Assembly: GCA_007258455.2 (NCBI GenBank)
Contig: VDFB02344200.1
Coordinates: forward strand, 1 to 64,000
From: Sequoia sempervirens
Lineage: Eukaryota; Streptophyta; Pinopsida; Cupressales; Cupressaceae
Length of the DNA: 64,000 nucleotides
Direction of reading: 5' to 3'
In this document: positions 21,946 to 33,659 of the stretch, in pieces
How the letters are laid out: the number at the start of each line of letters is the position of its first letter
How positions within the stretch are numbered: position 1 is the stretch's first letter
Notes under the pieces: generated by a model
What the model was told of the DNA's origin: nothing
Database searches by the model: none
The model's input: only the letters and a program-made list of their open reading frames with translations
Program-made: the position numbers and the translations under genes

Positions 21946-22216
21946 TTAAAGGATGGGAAAAAGGACCAAACCAACTTAAAATAAAGGATGTGATCTCCTT
22001 ACTCATAATCCATTGAATCCCTAATCTTTTGAGCATCATCTCCCAAACCTCCATAGCAAAGGGGCAGTGTAACAGTAGATGATCAACCGATTCTTCATTG
22101 CTTTTACATAGGAAACATCTATTGGGAATCTGGAACCCCCTTGATCTTAAATTATCTTGTGTAAGGATCCTGTTATGACAAATAGTCCACCAAAAGAAAT
22201 TGACTTTCGGTATCAT
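21767..22216 (-). pseudogene. Zinc-binding (zf-RVT) segment of the truncated LINE
   Basis: IPKVNFFWWTICHNRILTQD, then NRCFLCKSNEESVDHLLLHC and WCLWKERNNRIFKN, are the plant LINE ORF2 C-terminal zinc motif and its following helix. It is out of frame with the RNase H that follows, overlapping in 21767-21945. Confidence 0.88.
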
Positions 22217-22312
22217 GTATCAGTTCCATACCTTTTTCCATATAATACTAGCACTCCCTTGAACAGTCAACTATCTGTAGGAAGATTTCATAGTTAGATC
22301 ACCCTGGTGATC

Positions 22313-22568
22313 ATGTATCTAGAAGAACTCATCCCCACAATGTGAAGATGGTAATCTAGTGAGGGCCAGTAACTCCTAGAGAGTCTTGGAAAGAATACAC
22401 AAATTTGGGGATAAAGGACAACAAATGCTAATATCATTCCATGTATCTAGAAGAACTCATCCCCATGATGTGAAGATGGTAATCTAGTGAGGGCCGGTAA
22501 CTCCTAGAGAGACTTGGAAAGAATACATAGATTTGGGGATAAAGGACAACAAATGCTAATATCATTCC
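22313..22568. repeat. 128-bp tandem duplication inside the LINE
   Basis: Copies 22313-22440 and 22441-22568 both begin atgtatctagaagaactcat and end atatcattcc, with a few mismatches. The right-hand copy joins smoothly into the RT-side frame (residues NDISICCPLSPNLCILSKS). The left copy is therefore the added one. Confidence 0.9.
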
Positions 22569-22992
22569 ATTTCCTAGCCCTCAAGGGCCCAATTAGGTAA
22601 TCACTAACAAATATACCAAACACTTGTTGTGCACTGCCTTTGAGAAACCTGAACTCAGAAGAATCTAGGGGAGAGTCCAGTAACCAAGTATCTTCCCAGA
22701 ATCTTATTTTATTACCATTACCTATCTTCCATGTAATCTCATTCCTCAAAAGATCCTCAAGGCTACAGATGCCCTTCCAAACCAAGGACCCCAAAGGATG
22801 AACCTCTGAAAGGCATTCAATTAGCGGTCGACTCAACAGGTATTTAGCATTCATTATCTCACACCAATCCTTCCTATCCCTTAGATGATCCCATCCCACT
22901 TTGGCCATGAGAGCTTTATTGGAAAGAGAAATGGTTCTTATCCCAAGACCACCATTTCTTTTTGGTTGGAAAACCTTATCCCACTTCACCAA
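22504..22992 (-). pseudogene. RT thumb region of the truncated LINE
   Basis: VKWDKVFQPKRNGGLGIRTI followed by NKALMAKVGWDHLRDRKDWC and ITWKIGNGNKIRFWEDTWL are conserved blocks between LINE RT and its zinc-binding tail. The frame ends in the 128-bp duplication. Confidence 0.88.
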
Positions 22993-23339
22993 AGAAATTT
23001 TATTTTTCTCCTCACTACCCGACTAGAGGAAAGACCTTTGAATCTTCTCAACTTTTTCAGCTATATATCTAGGCATCTTAAATAGGGATAGGAAGAAGAC
23101 AAGCATACCTTGAAGGATAGCAATAAGAAGCTGAAGCTTACTAGCATGACTAAGTAATGAGCCTTTCCATCCAACAAGCTTACGTTGAATCCTCTCCAAA
23201 ATAGAATTCCAAAACTCTGGAGTGACTTATTTGATAGTTAGGGGTAATCCAAGATACACCGAAGGTAGGTAACCACTCTGACAGCCCAGAACAACAGTAA
23301 CCCGCATTTGTAGGTTAGGAATGTTGTTAAAGAAGTAGA

Positions 23340-23648
23340 TCATGCTTTTGTTGTAGTTGATGCATTGTCCAGAACAAGCAGCCTAGTTGTTGAGACAATT
23401 TTTCCATTTCTTAGTTCCAGCACCAAGGCTTTCCCAAATAGGAATGTGTCATCCACAAATTGTTGAATCACAATCGAATCAAGGGTAGAAGCATCCTTCA
23501 TACCTTTTATATCTCCCTCAGACAACATACTTGAGAATTTTCTACTAAGAACATCCACCACCATTATAAACAAATAGGGAGACAGGGGGTCTCTCGGCCT
23601 GAAACCTTTCCCAACATGAAAAAACCCAAAAGGTGAGCCATAAACCAA
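23340..23648 (-). pseudogene. RT fragment at the 5' truncation point of the LINE
   Basis: The segment starts at YGSPFGFFHVGKGFRPRDPL (RT motif B, usually GLRQGDPLSP) and includes IQQFVDDTFLFG, the catalytic box. The endonuclease and RT fingers are absent because the LTR sequence resumes immediately upstream at about 23653. This is a classic 5' truncation. Confidence 0.9.
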
Positions 23649-23652
23649 AACT

Positions 23653-23734
23653 ATTGGGATTGAAATTTAGTGGCTCCATTACACTTTGTATCCTCATGGA
23701 TTAAGTGTAGTCGGTCCATACTAATCTGTTGTCA
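23653..23734 (+). repeat. 5' LTR of the Tat element, right part
   Basis: attgggattg...gtagtcgg...ctaatctgttgtca corresponds to 40824-40905 of the 3' LTR, including the shared block ctccattacactttgtatcc. It resumes the LTR after the LINE insertion. Confidence 0.9.
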
Positions 23735-23739
23735 CATTT

Positions 23740-23756
23740 TGGCGCTAGAAAGAGGG
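23740..23756 (+). other. Primer-binding site of the Tat element
   Basis: tggcgctagaaagaggg begins five bases after the LTR end. TGG plus a tRNA-like 3' complement is the expected form. I cannot name the tRNA from memory. Confidence 0.6.
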
Positions 23757-25580
23757 TAGAAACTAACTAATCTGACGATTTTGTTGTCAAATCTTCATTT
23801 TCCTTGTGTTTATAGGTAAAATGATGGTATTGATTATCAATCGACACATTTGATGATGTGTCATTATATAGTGATGCACATGTGATTTCAATTTATCGAT
23901 GCATAATTAAAATAGTGATGCATAATTAATTTTGTCAGTATAAATTAATTTAGTGATGCTAATGTCATTTTTAACGCAGAATGAATTTCTTTTTAGTGAT
24001 GCAATCAATTTGGTGATGCATTTGACCTTGCTATTTGCTATAGAGGGTCACTATCAATTTTTCAGTATGACGACACATATCCTATATAGTGACGCTATTG
24101 ATGGATTTCAACAACGCAATTGATTTTAGTGTCGTGAATTACTAGTGAATAGAACATAACTTGATTTTTGACATGTGTTTGAATTTTTCTTCTTTATTTG
24201 ATCATTAACATGTCTCTAACTTCTTGTTTTGGTTTTTAGACTAATTGGGTTTTGCAGGTTTGGACAATACATCTTGAAGAAAAGAAGCATACTACTAACA
24301 TGAGACAATTATAACCCATTTATGTTTCTTTTTATTTCATGTTTTAGGACCAAACTAAATTTATTTTGGGATTTAAAATGAATGTTCAAATTGGTTAAAA
24401 CCGAACCCTCATATCATTTTGTTTGTTGGATTAAAATTGAACACAACTCTCACACTTCAAATTGGTGTTTTAAATGAACTCATTTTTCTATGATGGACTA
24501 AAATGAACATGTGTTTGATTTGTCTATGTATTCTTGTTGTGTGTATCCAATCCCCTTGTGCTTCATGCAATCTTGGGTGAATAGAAACACACAAGTCTAC
24601 TTTTCTGCTTGGAAACACTTATCCTCTCCCCTTGCGCCTTTTGGAAATCTTGGGTGACAAAAATCATTTTATGCTTAAAACATATGTTACCTTTAGAGGG
24701 CCTACCTCCCTACTTGTAAGAGGGAATGACCCAAGCGACGCTTTCTATCTAGCTTGCTATATAAATAATTTGGAGTGACAAAATTCACTAACCAGCTAGT
24801 TGTGTTTGTCCCATACCAACAAATATCTCCCCTAGTATCCTTGTGATGCATTAAAACCCTTAGATTTTTCTAAGAGATGGGAGGCCTCTTAATTGAGTGA
24901 ATCGCCACGTGTATGGCACCAGTTTATCCTAGATATGGTCATTAAAAACCTTGTTGTAGTGGCTAACCAAGTCTAATTCCAAAACATATTTCAAAGTAGT
25001 GCATGTGAGTAGCACCGTGCCTAGAAGTTACTTACCATGTCCAGTTTTTGATTGAGGCATAAAGCAAATGGAGAAGGGACTCCTTTGCTTGGCATGTCAA
25101 GACATTACATTTCCTTGGCATATCTTATTTTTCCACTTCATCTTCATGGATTAGTCATCTCTTCCAATGATGATAAGCCTACTAAGAAATATGTACCTAA
25201 TCTATCTAGGATTGTAAATGTTTGAGAGTCAGTTTAACACTTGCCTGGTTCCAAAACAATTGCAAACAAACATCAACAAGTCTTTTCAAAATTTCAAACC
25301 CTTTGATCTAAGTATGGATACCCTTTGACAAAACCTTGATATTGATGCTTGTCCTAAGGATTTATCCTTAGATACTTCTAAATATTTTGGTTTACATCTC
25401 AATCCATACTTCCCAAAGTTAACCTAGGTATCTATGCCCTTAACTTCATCCTTTTCACGAAATGGACTTTGTGAAATTGATGATGTTTTTGACATAGATA
25501 TTTAGTTTGAACTTAATCAAATACAAGTGTTTGTGGTAAAAAGAAACTCATTTAACCAAGATAACTTGAAAAATTGACCC
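23757..25580 (+). other. Tat leader region, non-coding
   Basis: It lies between the primer site and the first gag-side frame. It contains the tagtgatgca-type array (23830-24147) and then AT-rich sequence without recognisable ORFs. Confidence 0.55.
23830..24147 (-). repeat. Degenerate tagtgatgca/tagtgacgc array, leader copy
   Basis: About ten spaced occurrences of a short word of the form (a/t)agtgatgca or tagtgacgc are separated by about 20-40 AT-rich bases. They end at ttactagtg (24139-24147). A similar array in the opposite orientation lies at 39375-39760. Confidence 0.55.
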
Positions 25581-25833
25581 CACATGACCATTTGGCATCT
25601 GATCACTCTAATTGAACAACCAAACCTTATGCCCACTATCATTCAACCAAACTTTAAACTCATTGAAGGAGAACAAAACAATATAATTAGTAGTTTGAGA
25701 AGCTTCACTTTTGAAACAAAAGAAACACCAACCCAATGGAGAAACACAACATATATCATAGACAAAGAATAGGAACAAGCTGATATTGTGGCTGGAAGGC
25801 CCATATTACCAACCCCCATGTGGAAATAAATAT

Positions 25834-26289
25834 CCTCTTTTTCATGATCTTAAACTTCTCTAAATGATCTCACACAAAATCAAAATTCCCAAGAGAAGGT
25901 CTACATTTCATCACTTCAAATTTAGGCATCATAGTCCAAAAGCTATCAAACAACACCTTGTGGAACTCTACCAGAATAGGAATAGGTTGGTAAGGAATTT
26001 TTATAGACATTTTTTAAGGAATAATCTAGAATTGTATGCCCTATTTGAAAGTAAAAACATTGGTCTTTTCCATGATCTTGAATTTCTCTCAATGATCTCA
26101 TGCAAAATCAAAATGCCCAAGAGAAGGTCTACATGCCGCTATTTCAAACCTAGACAACATAGCTCAAAGTACATTAGAAGACACATCCTAAGATAGTACC
26201 GCAACATGAACAAGTTGGTAACAAGGTTTTATAGACATATTCCGCTAAATAATCCAGACATGTATGCTCAATATGAAACCCTCATTTAA
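25834..26289 (+). repeat. In-frame 228-bp (76-codon) tandem repeat upstream of gag
   Basis: Two diverged copies with an exact 228-bp offset (marker ATGs at 25864 and 26092) encode MISHKIKIPKRRSTFHHFKF and MISCKIKMPKRRSTCRYFKP. Each is followed by an RNxNxLVxxFYRHxxxNN block. The peptide is strongly basic. The second copy has one stop (after RRHILR). Preserved spacing and protein similarity suggest the duplication happened while the region was coding. Confidence 0.75.
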
Positions 26290-26879
26290 GTCAAACATTA
26301 TTCTTTTGGATTTGAAAACTTTAAAGGTTTAGCATGTTTCTCATCACCTTGTTCTTTGAAAACAAAGGTTCACTCTAGGTCAAAATTTGGGTCAAACATT
26401 TCATCCACTCCATCAAAAACTCATCCTTCACTTCACCAAGCTTTGCAAAAATTTTGAATACACCAACACTCTTTGACTTAAACATCTATCAACCCAAACC
26501 CTAAGTTAGCTACTTTTGTATGTGAAATGAATCCTTTTCCATGCATTTGGTTAAGTTAGTTATCATCTTTGAACTTGTTTATCTTGAAGGTCACAAGTCT
26601 ACCCTAAATATTTCCAAGTTCATAAACATCCTTTATCCAAACATCAAAACAATAAAACTCTTAAGTCAAAAATGTTGTCCCAGAACATTTGCAAAGATCA
26701 CTCCTCACATCATTCACCCTTTTCATCTCTGATTGTCATCATTGCTCCAAAAATACTTAGAGCATCGCTTTTACCTAGATTTGATTAAACTAGAGAGTTC
26801 AAACATTACAAATCTCAACACAACTCTCCCATAGGTGACCCAAACTTTATGGTAAAGACAAGATCACAAGAGAATCATG

Positions 26880-29600
26880 GAGAAAACCAAAGTCACATTC
26901 ACCTCAAGTGATCCAAATCCTCAAGAATTTCATCCAAGAAGTTAGGTTACCCCATCATAGCAACCCTCGTCTCCACCAGGACCATATGAGATAGAAGACA
27001 TTACAAATAACCCATTTGAACTTACTAGGGAGGAAATCATGGAACATCAAGACTTAGAAAATTTAGCTCCAATTTCCCCATCTTTTGTTGTGTAACCTTT
27101 GACACAAGGCTTAACAACTCCATCACTTGGGCTAAATCAAACATCCATTCCTAGTCTTGCTAAAGACTTTGGTCATACTCTTCCATTTGAAAGCCACATG
27201 CTTGTGGGTACCCTAAATACCAACCCACCTCAAACCACCACTTGGAAACCTACCTTTGGTGCTCCCCCCATCCCCGAACATCCCTTACATCAAAATAAAC
27301 CACTTACACTTCATTAATCCATAACAACCTTAACATACTGAGGTCACCCATCTTCATCCATCCCCACAGATACTACTAGTGTGCCCAACATTACACAAGG
27401 TAGTATAGGAAAAATGTCTCAAATCGACCAACAAGGGCATTCCAATACCCTAATGCAAAGTCAACCCTTAATGCAAATAGGGACATCTCTATGCAATCCC
27501 CCGATTGGTTCATCCACACCATTGGTTTCAAAAAACACATCCATCACCAACCCAAATCGAAAAAATCCCTTGATCACAAACTCCATCAACCCAAATAATA
27601 CATTGAACACATCCCTAACGTAAGGAAATCCCCAAGACATTGGGCAAGGGAACCTTTTCAATAAATGGGCTCAAGGTCCTAATGTGTCCTTACCATCACA
27701 ATACCTTATGGCACCATCATTATCTTTCTCCATGGTCCCTCTCACCCTGCAAAATCAAATGGGACCTCAAACTTACGTTCCTCCCTCCCAATCCACCATC
27801 TTACAAGGAATGTTAAACCAAGGGAACCCCCAACCTCTCATCAAAAATCCACTACCCACTTAAAACATGAACACCCAAAATCCATCACAGATGTATTAGC
27901 AACCAATTAATCCTACATTGCAAGCACATGCCTTAGCTTTATAGCAAGCACAACAGGCTTATCAACAAGGCATCCAACAAAAGTAGCAACAAGTAGCCCT
28001 AGTAGCACAACAACAACAACATCAAGAAACCCTATCAACACAACAACAACAACAACAACAATAGCAAGCAGCCCTAGTAGCACAACAATAGCAGCAACAA
28101 TAGAAAGAAGCCTTAGAAACACAAAAAACAACCTTAGCACAACAACAACATCAAGCCCATCAAGCAACCTTAGCAACACAACAACAACAAAAACAACAAG
28201 CCCAACAGCAAGCCCTAGTGGCACAACAACAACAAAAAGCCCAACAAGCAGCCCTTGTGGCTCAACAACAACAAGCCTTACTAGCTCAGTGATATGCCCA
28301 AAAACAACAACAACAACAAAAAAATTTATGCTATAACCCTCAACAGAACATTGTCAACCTGAACGCGTCAAGAACATATACATCAACACCTCAATCACCT
28401 TCACAAAATGCCACATTTCCATACACACCATACAACACCTTATCATATCATAATATTGTATACAACCCATCCACCATCCCACAATATGCAACATATGTTC
28501 CTCCACCAAACCCGCAAGATGATCTAGCATCGCAACTTAAGGTGTTATCACAAGAAATGCAATATCTTTGGATGGGCAAGACAAAGAATCCCCATGCACA
28601 AAACTTATGTCCATATCCATTCGATTGAAACATCGCAATGGTACCATTCCCTCCCAACTTTGAAATCCCCAAATTTGATAAATACAAAGGGAGAGGAAGC
28701 CTTGTGGACCATGTCAAAGAGTTTAAAGTTATGTGTATGGAGGTTTCCTACAATGATTCTTATTTAATGTGCCTCTTCCCCCAAAGTTGAACAGGTCCTA
28801 CCATGGATTGGTTTTCTCAACTGCCTCCCGGTATCAAAACTTTTGAAGAAAACGCCGATAAATTCATAGATCACTTCTCCTTTAACCTTGACATGGACAT
28901 AAACTTAGAAGAGTTGTATACTCTCAAACAAAACAAAGGAGAATCTTTTGCCAATTTATTACAACAGTGGAGACAAAGAGCTAGCAAGAGCAAGTGGCCC
29001 ATTCCTGATGAACAACAAGTGTGGATCATCATAGAAGATCTAGATCTAGATCTATCCTTCCACTTGAAAATGTAGTGCATTACCTCTTATGGCGAGCTTG
29101 TCCCTAAATCCCTTAACATCAAGAGAGCTCTAATCTCACAGGGAAATATTCAAGCTTACAAAGACAATCACCCATCAACTAGTTCAAACGACAAGCCTTG
29201 TGTTTGGGCTAAGAACAAGAATGTTACGAATGATGGCATGATAGATGCTAAGGTGGTCCTAAGTGCTCCTAGGTTGAACAACAATAAAATAGCTAACGTT
29301 CAACCAACTATGCAACAAACAACACCATCCCAAAACAATCATATCAACAACACCAACACGCAACAACGATGAACTCCTAACAAGAACAACTATCTAAAAC
29401 GCAAATACACACAGTTGTCAGAACTTATTGAGACTATCATGAAGAAATTGGTAGAGTCAAATTTGATAATGCTTCCCAATTTTAAAAACTACCAAGAACC
29501 ATAAGATAAACCATCCCGGTACAACAAAGCTGATCTTTGTGACTTTCACAAAATCAAAGGACACAAAACAACAAAATTCATGAGGCTCAATAACACTGGA
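26880..29600 (+). pseudogene. Gag of the Tat element
   Basis: The order is a Pro/Thr-rich N-terminal stretch (about 26880-27870), a Gln-rich stretch (27930-28330), then a retrotrans_gag core. That core has FEIPKFDKYKGRGSLVDHVK, TMDWFSQLPPGIKTFEENAD and INLEELYTLKQNKGESFANL (28650-29080). Near 29530, CDFHKIKGHKT is a knuckle-like CxxHxxxxH block whose last Cys has become Phe. Gag forms the particle that packages element RNA. Multiple stops, for example at 28624 and 29073, disable it. Confidence 0.8.
27930..28330 (+). repeat. CAA-rich, Gln-coding low-complexity stretch in gag
   Basis: Runs of caacaacaa interspersed with gccctagtagcacaa units encode poly-Gln with ALVAQQQQ repeats. Several CAA codons have become TAG. 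It is partly microsatellite-like. Confidence 0.85.
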
Positions 29601-29639
29601 AAAGCTAAGGATTACACAAATGTGGAACATACCTATTCC

Positions 29640-30350
29640 AATGTGGTCGATTCCTGTGATAGTGTCATCACTATTGTCACCATCAAAGGGCCTAGTGTGG
29701 AGTGTGGAGTCACCACACAACGTGGAAAAGTCACCATCCAAGGAGTCTCATCTCAATCTAGGGCACAACCTACTTTTTCAACACCAAATCTTAGCAAGTA
29801 TAATCTCCTAAACCAACTTAAGAAGACCCCTGCACAAATTTCTATCTTGGAACTATTGAGGCTATCACCTGCACATAGGGAAATATTAGAGGAGGCTTTA
29901 TCTTCATCATTTGTCCCCAAGGATGTTGATACAAAACAATTTCAATCTATGGTAGGGAATATCACTAATCATCTTCTCGCCTTCTCAGAACAAGACCTAC
30001 CATTGCAGCCATGTCATAACCATGCCTTACACCTTTAGGTCATTATTCATAAGAACAAGGTTAAAAGAGTCTCAGTAGATCAATGTGTTGGTTTGAACAT
30101 TTTCACCCTTCAGTTGATCAAAAACCTAGGCTATTCAAAGGATACTATTGAGAAAGCAAATAGTACCACCATCAGAGCCTACGATGATCAAGAGCAGGTA
30201 TCACAAGGCATCATTGTGTTACCCATCCAAGTAGGACACATCATTGTTGAGACTACATTCCAAGTGTTAGAACTTGATCTACCCTACAACATCCTACTTG
30301 GTCGACCATGGATCCATGCCCTAAAATTTGTAGCTTCAACCTATCATTAA
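29640..30350 (+). pseudogene. Aspartic protease region of the Tat element
   Basis: After a linker (SILELLRLSPAHREILEEAL, 29840-29910), VKRVSVDQCVGLNIFTLQLI (30061-30120) matches the protease active-site block whose usual form is VDGGSxLNIxPL. The Asp remains but the following residues differ. YNILLGRPWIHALKFVAST closes the domain (LGRxWIHxxxAVPSTxHQ in the family). Stops fall between the pieces. The protease would have cut the Gag-Pol polyprotein. Confidence 0.78.
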
Positions 30351-30834
30351 TGTGTAAAGTTTTCTTTTGAGGGTAGAGAAGTTACCATCCACGGAGATCC
30401 TAAGCCCTTTTACTACTACAAAAATATTGAGGCCAAGTTTTAAAAGATACCCCAGATCCCTAAAAATGATGAAGGGACTACACCATAATCCTCATTTGTT
30501 GACCCATCATCCCTTTCATCTACTTCAGAAACAAAAAAGCTCATTGTGCAAAGCATTCTTGATATCAAAGCAGTGTTCCAAGATGATGGTTGTGGAAACT
30601 ATAAAATAAAGGACACTTTTGTGTTGGGGGAGCTACCTCTTTCTCCCAAATCTCATGGAAATCCCACATCTAGTAACAAAGAGGCTGAAACAATCAAAAT
30701 GGAAGCTACCACCTTCACCAAGTGGGGGATTTGAACAAAGAAGGTGTCAATGAGAAGGATGTCTCTAAACTGCTCTATCAAGATGAATGACCTGCCCCTG
30801 TTCTTCCCATGAAAGATGACAACAAAGGATTACA

Positions 30835-30960
30835 ACTAATGAAGAGTTGGGGATATAACAAGAATGAGAAACTAGGACAAAATTACAATGGTTTTCTAGA
30901 ACCCATCATTCCTGAGAAATGACCAAAAAATATTGGCTTAGGATGTACTACTAGCAAGGT
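30835..30960 (+). pseudogene. G-patch-like motif between protease and RT
   Basis: LMKSWGYNKNEKLGQNYNGF followed by LEPIIPEK and NIGLGC matches the short glycine motif (family form MxxxGYxxGxGLGxxxQGxxEPI) found between protease and RT in many Tat-group elements. One stop lies inside. Its role is unknown; G-patches generally bind RNA helicases or nucleic acid. Confidence 0.6.
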
Positions 30961-31639
30961 TACCCTTATCAGCAAAGGTACTTTTGCTAAATAGGTTGAG
31001 GCTTCCTCTTGGTTACCAAAATTATGTGATACAACCTTAGATGACTTCCCCCTTGATTTTTTTGACCTATTTGAGAATAACTCCCTCTTCATGATATCCA
31101 CAACATCCTTCACCCCAAGCAATCAACCGACTGAAATACACCTAGTATACCCAAAACTCATTGACTTGGACCAACAAGGACCACTGATTCTAGATTTATT
31201 CAAAAATATGATGAAGTGATCCCAAAATTCATGGGACTTTGTGACAAATTACCATGGGTAGATCACAAAGCAAGTTTTGACATAGAGCTAGCCATAGGGG
31301 CATACTATGGGGAGATGATTGATTCCTTCAGTTGAAAAATGGACAATATGCGACTAACATGCAGTCTCTAAGTGAAAACCACACTGTGGCACTTTCTAAT
31401 CCTAAAATAGTAAAAAGAAAGGACTCATTTGAAGGTGAAAACCTCTTTGAGGTTCCCAAGGATGAGGGATTCAATCTCCCCCTTAGTGCAATGCATCTAG
31501 AGAATTCAGTAGTTCTAACAGAAAAGGCCACTCCAGTCAATGTGGGAACATAAGAAGCACCCAAGATCACTTTCTATGTTGAATCCTTGTTGGATGAAGA
31601 ACAGAAGAGCCTAGGAACATTCCTGAAAGAGTGAAGAAC

Positions 31640-32345
31640 CAAATTTGCATGGTCATACACCAATATGCTAGGGCTCAATCCAGAAGTGGTTGTGTATCAC
31701 TTAGAAGTCTATCTTGAAGCTAAGATAGTGAAGCAAAAATTAAGGAAGATGCACCCTCAGATAACACTCTTGGTGAAACTAGAGTTACAAAAATTTCTTG
31801 ATGTTGGATTCATTCGAATGATAGATTATCCTGAGTGGGTTTCAAACTTGGTACTAGTCTCCAAACCCATTGGGGGAATCAGAATATGCATAGATTTCAA
31901 AGACTTAAATAAGGCATGCCTGAAGGATGATTTCAATCTTCCTAACATTGAACTCATCATGGATTTAATAGTAGGGCATAAAATTCTATCACTCATGCAT
32001 GGTTTTTCAGGATACAATCAAATCATGATCGCCAAGGAGGATCAACACAAAACTGCATTCACTTGTCCATGGGGAACATACTATTGGAACGTGATGTCAT
32101 TCAGGCTAAAGAACGCATGAGCGACCTATCAAAGAGAAATGACCCTCATCTTTCATGACATGATCCACAAAATAGTTGAAGAATATGTTGATGATATTTT
32201 GGACAAGTCAAAGAAAAGGAGTGAGCACATAGAATTCTTAGAACCCATCTTTGACAGACTTGAAGAGTACAAGGTACAACTAATCCAAAAAAGCGTGTCT
32301 TTGGGGTTACATCAGGGAAACTTCTTAGCTATATCATCTCACAAA
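31640..32345 (+). pseudogene. Reverse transcriptase of the Tat element
   Basis: Readable blocks are PEVVVYHLEVYLEAKIVKQK, FIRMIDYPEWVSNLVLVSKP, GGIRICIDFKDLNKACLKDD (first catalytic Asp region), LSLMHGFSGYNQIMIAKEDQ and TAFTCPWGTYYWNVMSFRLK. After a stop, YVDDILDKSKKRSEH carries the YVDD box. Most of the domain sits in two long open runs (31665-32120 and 32139-32351) separated by one stop. The leucine usual before KNA has become Arg. Confidence 0.88.
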
Positions 32346-32479
32346 GAGTAATAGAAATCAATCCAGTGAAAGTAAAATCCATCCTCGACATGGAACCACC
32401 ACAAACATTGAAACAACTGAGAGGGTTACAAGGAAGATTGTAGTCCATCAAAAGGTTCATAGCGAAACTATCAGATAAA

Positions 32480-32910
32480 ATCCACCCTTTCTCACATCTT
32501 CTCCATAAAGGAATAATTTACAAGTGGGATGACAAGTGTGATAAATCCTTCCAAAAAATCAAGGACTACTTATTGACACCTCCAATTCTCATGCCTCCAA
32601 TACTGAAAAAACCTTTGATCTTGTATATCTCAACAACATTAGTATCATTAGGCACTCTTCTAGCACAACATGATGAAAACGGAAAGGAAAGAGCCATTTA
32701 CTACATCAGTAGGACCTTGGTGGGATATGAACTAAACTATTCATCCATTGAGAAAGCATGCTTAGTAGTGGTTTTTGCTTCACAAAAGTTCAGACATTAC
32801 ATATTGTCTCATCAAATCAAGCTTATTTCAAAGATCGACCCATTAAAAATACCTATTATCCAAAGAAACTCTCACTGGGTGAATGGCCAAATGGGTAATG
32901 ATCTTGATTG
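32480..32910 (+). pseudogene. RT-proximal RNase H of the Tat element
   Basis: KWDDKCDKSFQKIKDYLLTP, LILYISTTLVSLGTLLAQHD, RAIYYISRTLVGYELNYSSI and EKACLVVVFASQKFRHY follow the standard order of gypsy RNase H. This first copy is often degenerate in Tat elements. Here the initial Asp position reads Ile, so it was probably already non-catalytic, which is what a second RNase H compensates for. Confidence 0.8.
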
Positions 32911-33001
32911 AGTTTTACATAGATTATGTGGATCGCAAGGTAATCAAAGGACAAGTGATCGCAGACCAACTAGAAGAAGCACCTATCTATGTAGAGAATC
33001 A

Positions 33002-33425
33002 TTGATATTTGACTTCCCTGATGAATCAGTGTTCCTTTTCAATCTAATAGATCAATGGAAAATGTACTTTGATGGATCATTCACACAACATGGATCAGGG
33101 GTGGGTATTCTTTTTATCACTCCTCAAGGCGATTTCATTCTAAAATCATACATACTATCATTCCCATGTACTAACAACATTGTTGAGTATGAAGCCCTAA
33201 TCATAGGTTTAAGGATATCAATTCAATGGAAAATACAAGAGTTGAAAGTCTATGGAGACTCACAACTGGTTATCAACCAAGTCAATGACGACTACCAAAC
33301 TAAGGATGACAAGATTACTCCTTACAAGAAGATAGTAGAGAATCTCAAGGACCTTTTCATAGATACAACTTTTGAGTAGATTCCTCACATGAACAACCAA
33401 GTAGCAGATGCTATGGCAACAATTG
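33002..33425 (+). pseudogene. Second (archaeal-type) RNase H of the Tat element
   Basis: MYFDGSFTQHGSGVGILF (Asp), NNIVEYEALIIGLRISIQ (Glu) and LKVYGDSQLVINQVN (Asp) give an intact catalytic set. After a stop, a QVADAMAT-like end supplies the last Asp. A second RNase H after the RT-proximal one is the defining feature of the Tat group within Ty3/gypsy. The open run is 33002-33379. Confidence 0.88.
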
Positions 33426-33659
33426 GGTCATTGTTAGACATGTTGCACAATGTCCTTTAGTGTGAATTCTTGGTAGAATAACTTTTCATACCAACTTTCA
33501 AAATCCATGAATTTGAATTTGTGTGTGTCATCGTTGGTCCTAGATCTTCGTGGTATCATGATATATTCATTTACCTTAGCAGAGGAACCCTCTCATCTGA
33601 TATCACCTCCAATCTTAAAAAGACCTTTATTAAGAAGGTATCTTGATTCATGATCCTAG

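Larger units (their letters stand above)
18861..23652 (-). mobile_element. 5'-truncated LINE joined to an unknown-family ORF, inserted in the 5' LTR
   Basis: The segment splits the Tat 5' LTR. On the minus strand it begins inside LINE RT (about 23648), continues through the zinc-binding region and RNase H (to 21154), then through a decayed unrelated-looking ORF (about 21100-19025), and ends tacactatcaaaaaca against the LTR. About 65 bp of LTR present in the 3' copy are missing at the junction. No target duplication is evident. It could be a LINE with an extra downstream ORF, a 3' transduction, or a template-switch chimera. Confidence 0.7.

Noticed and set aside
23830..24147. A CACTA DNA transposon end
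   Set aside because: The array and ttactagtg terminus resemble one, but no matching opposite end, transposase or 3-bp duplication was found. Kept only as an observation.
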